A program made the translations under genes and the position numbers. From Pollutimonas bauzanensis (GTDB lineage: Bacteria > Pseudomonadota > Gammaproteobacteria > Burkholderiales > Burkholderiaceae_B), in NCBI RefSeq assembly GCF_900129885.1, contig NZ_FQXE01000005.1, positions 83,794 through 147,793 on the forward strand: 64,000 bases of DNA. The letters run 5' to 3'. Below are positions 60,221 through 64,000 of this stretch, in pieces. Position 1 is the first letter of the stretch, and each line of letters begins with the position of its first letter. The notes under the pieces were generated by a model, which was given only the letters and a program-made list of their open reading frames with translations, did no database searches and was not told the DNA's origin.

Positions 60221-61177
60221 ATGACCTTGACCGAATTGAAATACATCGTGGCTGTGGCGCGCGAAAGGCACTTTGGCCGGGCCGCCGAAGCCTGTTTTGT
60301 CAGCCAGCCCACCTTGTCGGTGGCCATACGCAAGCTCGAGGACGAGCTGGGCGTGGTGTTGTTCGAGCGCGGCGGCACGGAAGTCGGGATTACGCCGATA
60401 GGCTTGCGCGTGGTCGCGCAGGCGCAGCGCGTGCTGGAAGAGGGCGCCAACCTGCGCGAGATCGCGCGCCAGGGGCATGACCCGCTGGCCGGCCCGCTGC
60501 GGGTGGGAGTCATCCATACCATAGGCCCTTATCTGCTGCCGCGGCTGGTGCCCACGCAGATCGCCGCCACGCCGCAAATGCCGCTGCTTCTGCAGGAAAA
60601 TTTCACGGCCCGCCTGCTCGAACTCCTGCGCCAGGGCGAAATCGATTGCGCCATCGTCGCCTTGCCTCTGCCGGAATCGGGCTTGATGGTGCATCCCTTA
60701 TACGACGAGCCTTTCGTGGTCGCCGTGCCCAAGCACCACCCCTGGACCCGGCTCAAGGAAATCGACGCCGCCGAGCTGAAGAATGAAACCATGCTGTTGC
60801 TTGGCACAGGGCACTGCTTCCGCGACCAGGTGCTTGAAGTCTGCCCGGAATTGTCGAGATTCTCGGCATCCAGCGAGGGCATCCAGCGCACGTTCGAAGG
60901 CTCTTCGCTAGAGACAATACGGCACATGGTCGCGGCGGGCATAGGCGTGACGGTGCTGCCCACCAGCGCCTTGTCCATGCCCGGCCTGGAAAACAATCTG
61001 CTGGCCTATATCCCGTTCAAGAAGCCCGTTCCGGACCGGCGCGTCGTGCTGATCTGGCGCAAGAGCTTCCCGCGGCCCAGCGCCATAGACGCCCTGGTCA
61101 GCGCCATACGCGATTGCGATCTGCCCGGCGTGAACTATCTCGACAATGCAAGCGCGGCGGTGCTGGCCGAGGCATGA
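60221..61177 (+). CDS. oxyR: OxyR hydrogen-peroxide sensor/regulator
   Basis: A 318-residue LysR-type activator starting at ATG 60221. N-terminal helix-turn-helix (FGRAAEACFVSQPTLSVAIRKLE). Both redox cysteines fall exactly at the classic numbers, Cys199 (GTGHCFRDQ) and Cys208 (EVCPE), so peroxide-driven disulfide formation is expected. dps, a usual OxyR target, lies just downstream. Confidence 0.95.
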   Translation: MTLTELKYIVAVARERHFGRAAEACFVSQPTLSVAIRKLEDELGVVLFERGGTEVGITPIGLRVVAQAQRVLEEGANLREIARQGHDPLAGPLRVGVIHTIGPYLLPRLVPTQIAATPQMPLLLQENFTARLLELLRQGEIDCAIVALPLPESGLMVHPLYDEPFVVAVPKHHPWTRLKEIDAAELKNETMLLLGTGHCFRDQVLEVCPELSRFSASSEGIQRTFEGSSLETIRHMVAAGIGVTVLPTSALSMPGLENNLLAYIPFKKPVPDRRVVLIWRKSFPRPSAIDALVSAIRDCDLPGVNYLDNASAAVLAEA

Positions 61178-61272
61178 ATAAAGGCATGGCAAGCGCGGCG
61201 GCGGCCGATTTGTCACAATGGCGTGGTATCCTTTAGCAAGCAGATTCAATCAAAGACTATCCGGAGGTCTAT

Positions 61273-61794
61273 ATGGCAAAAGCGGCTAAGTTGGATAACA
61301 AGACAGCAAAAATGAGCGATAAAGGTTTGCCCATCGATATCGGCATTTCCGACAAGGACAGGTCCACGGTAGCGACCGAGCTTTCCAAGATGCTGGCCGA
61401 TTCCTATACGCTATATTTGATGACGCACAATTTCCACTGGAATGTCACGGGGCCGCTGTTCAATACGCTGCACCAGATGTTCATGACGCAGTACACCGAA
61501 GAATGGCAGGCGCTCGATTTGATCGCCGAACGCATCCGCGCCCTGGGCCACTATGCCCCTGGCACTTATGCGCAATACGCCGAACTTTCCTCGATCACCG
61601 AACCGGCCTCGGTGCCCAGCGCCGAAGAAATGATCCAGTTGCTGGTCAAGGGCAATGAGGCCGTCGCCAAGACCGCCCGCGCCGCCTTCAAGAAGGCCGA
61701 CGGCGTCGACGATCAGCCTACGGCCGATTTGCTGACCCAGCGCCTCGACATCCACGAAAAAAACGCCTGGATGCTGCGCAGCCTGCTGCAGTAA
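61273..61794 (+). CDS. dps: Dps, DNA-protecting ferritin-like protein
   Basis: 173 residues behind GGAGG. The ferroxidase site spans [19 protein letters not shown] and the helix ending [14 protein letters not shown] Lys-rich N-terminal tail ([12 protein letters not shown]) fits DNA binding. The protein stores iron using peroxide as oxidant, protecting DNA. It lies about 95 bases after oxyR, which probably activates it. Confidence 0.95.
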   Translation: MAKAAKLDNKTAKMSDKGLPIDIGISDKDRSTVATELSKMLADSYTLYLMTHNFHWNVTGPLFNTLHQMFMTQYTEEWQALDLIAERIRALGHYAPGTYAQYAELSSITEPASVPSAEEMIQLLVKGNEAVAKTARAAFKKADGVDDQPTADLLTQRLDIHEKNAWMLRSLLQ

Positions 61795-61810
61795 CAGTCC
61801 CGTATTCCAA

Positions 61811-61852
61811 GCCAGGCACAGGACAGTCCGCAGGGACTGTCCTGTGCCTGGC
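61811..61852 (+). repeat. Perfect 19-bp hairpin downstream of dps
   Basis: Arms 61811-61829 and 61834-61852 are perfect reverse complements with a GCAG loop. The sequence starts GCCAGGCACAGGACAGTCC. No T-run follows, so it looks more like a dispersed REP-type element than a standard terminator, although it could stop or protect the dps transcript. Confidence 0.7.
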
Positions 61853-61921
61853 GAATCCGGGCGGCATGAATGATTTTTCCGTCCGCCCGGACAAGTTTGC
61901 CTAATCGCCACGCCTACCGGT

Positions 61922-62283
61922 TTGTTCTGGATTGCCTGCCTATTGCACAACCTGGATGAGGCCGCCATGAACGAAATCACCTACCCGCCCGTCAAAGAAG
62001 CCCTGAAGCACCTGGAAACCCTGTATTCCGACGAAGAGCTGCGCCTGATGGCCGAACGCCGCGAACAGGCCCTGGTCGATTTCGAAGACAAGCTGGACTA
62101 TGCGTGGCACGAGGGCGAGCAGAAAGGCCAGGCGCAACTGCTGGCACGCCTGCTAGAACGCAAGTTCGGCCGCGTGCCGCTGCATTATCAAAGCCGGCTA
62201 TCGCAAGCCAGCTCTGATGAACTACAAAACTGGTAGCTGAACGCGCTGGATGCCCAGCGCATCGAAGATGTATTCGCGTCCTA
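61922..62283 (+). pseudogene. Rpn/PD-(D/E)XK nuclease-type gene remnant
   Basis: The readable frame (to 62236) has QGAQLLARLLERKFG-like sequence (GQAQLLARLLERKFGRVP) and SSDELQNW, the C-terminal signature (DUF4351-like) of Rpn transposase-related proteins. After Trp a TAG stop interrupts; the same frame continues LNALDAQRIEDVFAS to TAA at 62281-62283, the normal family ending. The N-terminal nuclease half, about 200 residues, is missing. This is a decayed mobile-type gene beside the hairpin repeat. Confidence 0.65.
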
Positions 62284-62368
62284 AAACCATAGAGAAAACC
62301 CTGTGGGCAACGGCTCCCCGCGCCCGGCCTTTCGGTGTATGCTTTGCTGCGTACATTAGGAGGCCTTC

Positions 62369-63493
62369 ATGAAAATTCGTTTTACTCCCATAGCGGCCGC
62401 CATTGGCCTGGCTGCCGGCATGCTCATGTCTTCGGGCGCGACGGCCGCCGATACGATCAAGATCGCTGTCGCCGGCCCTTTCACCGGTCCGGTGACCCAA
62501 TACGGCGCCATGGTCAAGGAAGGCGTGGACACCGCCATCGAGCAGATCAACGCCGCGGGCGGCGTGCTCGGCAAGAAGCTCGAGGCGGTTTCCATTGACG
62601 ACGGCTGCGAGCCCAAGCAGGGCCCCGTCGTGGCCAACCGTGTCGTCAATGACGAGATTCACTACGTGGTCGGGCATGTCTGCTCGGGCGCCACGATAGC
62701 CGCGACCAATATCTATAACAGCGAAGGCGTAGTCATGGTGACTCCGTCGGCGACTTCGCCCGCGGTTACGGATGGCAAGAACTACGACATGATTTTCCGC
62801 ACGATAGGGCGCGACGATCAGCAGGGTCCGGCGGCGGCCAAGTTCATCATAGAAAAGATCAAGCCTAAAAATGTGGCGATCCTGCACGACAAGCAGTCGT
62901 ATGGCCAGGGCATTGCCAACTCGGTCAAAACCGAGCTGGAAAAGGCGGGCATCAAGGTGGCCCTGTTCGAAGGCATCAACGCCGGCGATAGCGATTATTC
63001 AGCGGTCATCACCAAGCTGAAAACTTCAGAGGCGGATTTCGTATATTACGGCGGCTATCATCCCGAAATGGGTTTGCTGCTGCGCCAGGGGGCCGAGCAA
63101 GGCCTGAAGGCGAAGTTCATGGGGCCTGAAGGGGTAGGCAATCCGGACATCAATGCGATCGCCGGCGCTTCGGTCGAGGGCATGCTGGTGACCTTGCCGG
63201 CGGACTTTACGAAGGATGCGGCCAATGCCGCGATTGTGAAGGCGTTCAAGGACAAGAAACGCGATCCGGGCGGGGCTTTCCAGCTGACGGCTTATTCGGC
63301 GCTGAAAGCCATTGCCGATGGCATCAAGGGCGCCGGCGCGGATGATCCGGCCAAGGTCGCGGCGTATCTGCACGCCAATACCATCGATACTCCTATCGGC
63401 AAAGTTTCCTGGAACAAGCAGGGCGATCTCAACAATTTCAAGTTCGATGTCTTCACCTGGCATAAAGACGGGTCGAAAACGGTTTATAAATAG
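62369..63493 (+). CDS. Branched-chain amino-acid ABC substrate-binding protein (LivK-like)
   Basis: 374 residues behind AGGAGG. The signal peptide ends ATAADTIKIAVAGPFTG. The mature part has GVDTAIEQINAAGGVLGKKLE, VVGHVCSGATIAATNIYN and VMVTPSATSP, typical of Leu/Ile/Val-binding proteins; a cysteine pair (Cys near 80 and Cys near 105) is also typical of LivK/LivJ. It binds amino acids in the periplasm. The permease and ATPase genes are not in this window. Confidence 0.93.
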   Translation: MKIRFTPIAAAIGLAAGMLMSSGATAADTIKIAVAGPFTGPVTQYGAMVKEGVDTAIEQINAAGGVLGKKLEAVSIDDGCEPKQGPVVANRVVNDEIHYVVGHVCSGATIAATNIYNSEGVVMVTPSATSPAVTDGKNYDMIFRTIGRDDQQGPAAAKFIIEKIKPKNVAILHDKQSYGQGIANSVKTELEKAGIKVALFEGINAGDSDYSAVITKLKTSEADFVYYGGYHPEMGLLLRQGAEQGLKAKFMGPEGVGNPDINAIAGASVEGMLVTLPADFTKDAANAAIVKAFKDKKRDPGGAFQLTAYSALKAIADGIKGAGADDPAKVAAYLHANTIDTPIGKVSWNKQGDLNNFKFDVFTWHKDGSKTVYK

Positions 63494-63511
63494 GCGCTGG
63501 CGCTGTTGCTC

Positions 63512-63537
63512 AAGGGCTCCCGCGCGGAGCCCTTTGT
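63512..63537 (+). terminator. Rho-independent terminator after the livK-like gene
   Basis: Stem AAGGGCTCC (63512-63520) / GGAGCCCTT (63526-63534), loop CGCGC, followed by a short T-containing tail, 19 bases after the stop. Confidence 0.75.
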
Positions 63538-64000
63538 CATGGGATCAAAGAAATCAATCGGGCCAGGAAATCGAATCAAAGAAATTCCATCGATATGGAA
63601 TCGTCTTATGCGAGCCATAGCCGGATGATTCTGTGATGTATTAAATCGTTGAGCCTATCATCGGCCAAATACGACACCATACTGGCCCCAATGCCCAAGC
63701 GGGCCGGCTGGCGGCCCGCGCAGGGCGAGCGCGCAAGCTCTTTCTTTCCAGATCAAGCCGTAGCGAGAATGCCAAGCACGCCGTCCGTCCCGGCGCGGAT
63801 ACAAAACCTACGATGCAGTCGTTGGCGCGGTGGTGGAAGGTAGCGGTCCGTCCGGGGCCGAGCGAGCCGATAGTGAAGGGAGCGCGAAGGCGCGGACGAA
63901 CACAAGGCGAGGCGGGGTCCGCCGCGCTGGGCGGCGGACCAGGCAACGCGGACCGCTACCTTCCACCACCGCGGCAGCGGCGTGTAAAGAACACTTCCAC
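63538..64000. other. Gene-poor tail with inverted repeats
   Basis: No convincing coding frame in the last 460 bases. The region contains a 25-bp perfect inverted repeat (63826-63850 and 63949-63973) and, inside it, a smaller GGTCCGCC/GGCGGACC hairpin near 63917-63940. Another gene may begin beyond the window edge. Confidence 0.5.
63826..63973. repeat. 25-bp perfect inverted repeat
   Basis: Arms 63826-63850 and 63949-63973 are exact reverse complements (core GGTGGTGGAAGGTAGCGGTC), 98 bases apart. No transposase is visible between them. It could be a non-autonomous element or a repeat-family copy. Confidence 0.8.

Noticed and set aside
63641..63946. A 101-residue minus-strand frame in the terminal region
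   Set aside because: Composition is Arg/Pro-rich and it runs through the repeat region; no family or ribosome site supports it.

Overview
The window comes from a high-GC beta-proteobacterium, most likely of the Alcaligenaceae (Bordetella / Achromobacter / Pusillimonas relatives). This is inferred from gene order and family resemblance: recG-oxyR, glnA-ntrB-ntrC, yicC divergent from rph, rdgB-hemW and an MmgE/PrpD protein beside an acyl-CoA dehydrogenase. No rRNA or tRNA gene, CRISPR array or intact insertion sequence was seen.

1-18.2 kb, siderophore island. Three non-ribosomal peptide synthetase (NRPS) proteins lie on the plus strand, the first cut by the window edge. Residues read from the adenylation pockets give Thr (with a built-in methyltransferase), Asp, Ser and Gly. 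A SyrP-like Fe(II)/2-oxoglutarate hydroxylase sits between the first two synthetases, so beta-hydroxy-Asp, a common iron ligand, is the likely form of the Asp. No thioesterase is present. A TonB-dependent transducer receptor, a FecR-like regulator and a FecI-like sigma factor follow on the minus strand.

18.2-24.1 kb. A PvdQ-like acylase, apparently a lipoprotein, has a Fur-like site upstream and is followed by an exported HemS/HmuS-like protein that lacks the usual heme-binding histidine. Next come a nitroreductase remnant and a small VOC / hypothetical / TetR operon with a palindromic operator.

24.1-29.1 kb. A DUF2325 gene precedes a quorum-sensing island: luxR, an RsaM-like gene, luxI with a lux box, a small protein resembling half of a condensation domain, and an LCMT-type O-methyltransferase.

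29.1-38 kb, metal (probably zinc) island. A ZevA/ZevB-like pair (DUF1007 + NicO) is divergent from TonB receptor / ExbB-like / DUF2149 / exported CobN-like chelatase. A 15-bp site matching the Zur consensus lies in the shared intergenic region.

38-64 kb is mostly core genome. It holds a small orphan gene, a DUF3016 lipoprotein, DipZ, YicC, RNase PH, MmgE/PrpD, an acyl-CoA dehydrogenase with LysR, RdgB and HemW. glnA follows with a textbook NtrC/sigma-54 promoter, then ntrB-ntrC, an Fbp-type ferric-iron ABC transporter with a Fur-like site, Fpr, RidA, RecG, OxyR, Dps, a broken Rpn-type gene and a LivK-type binding protein. The tail beyond 63.5 kb has no convincing gene but carries a 25-bp inverted repeat.

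Iron and metal acquisition is the common thread: siderophore synthesis, uptake, signalling and maturation, ferric ABC uptake, the zinc-type system, and OxyR/Dps iron and oxidative-stress protection. All functions are read from sequence by eye; no database search was run.
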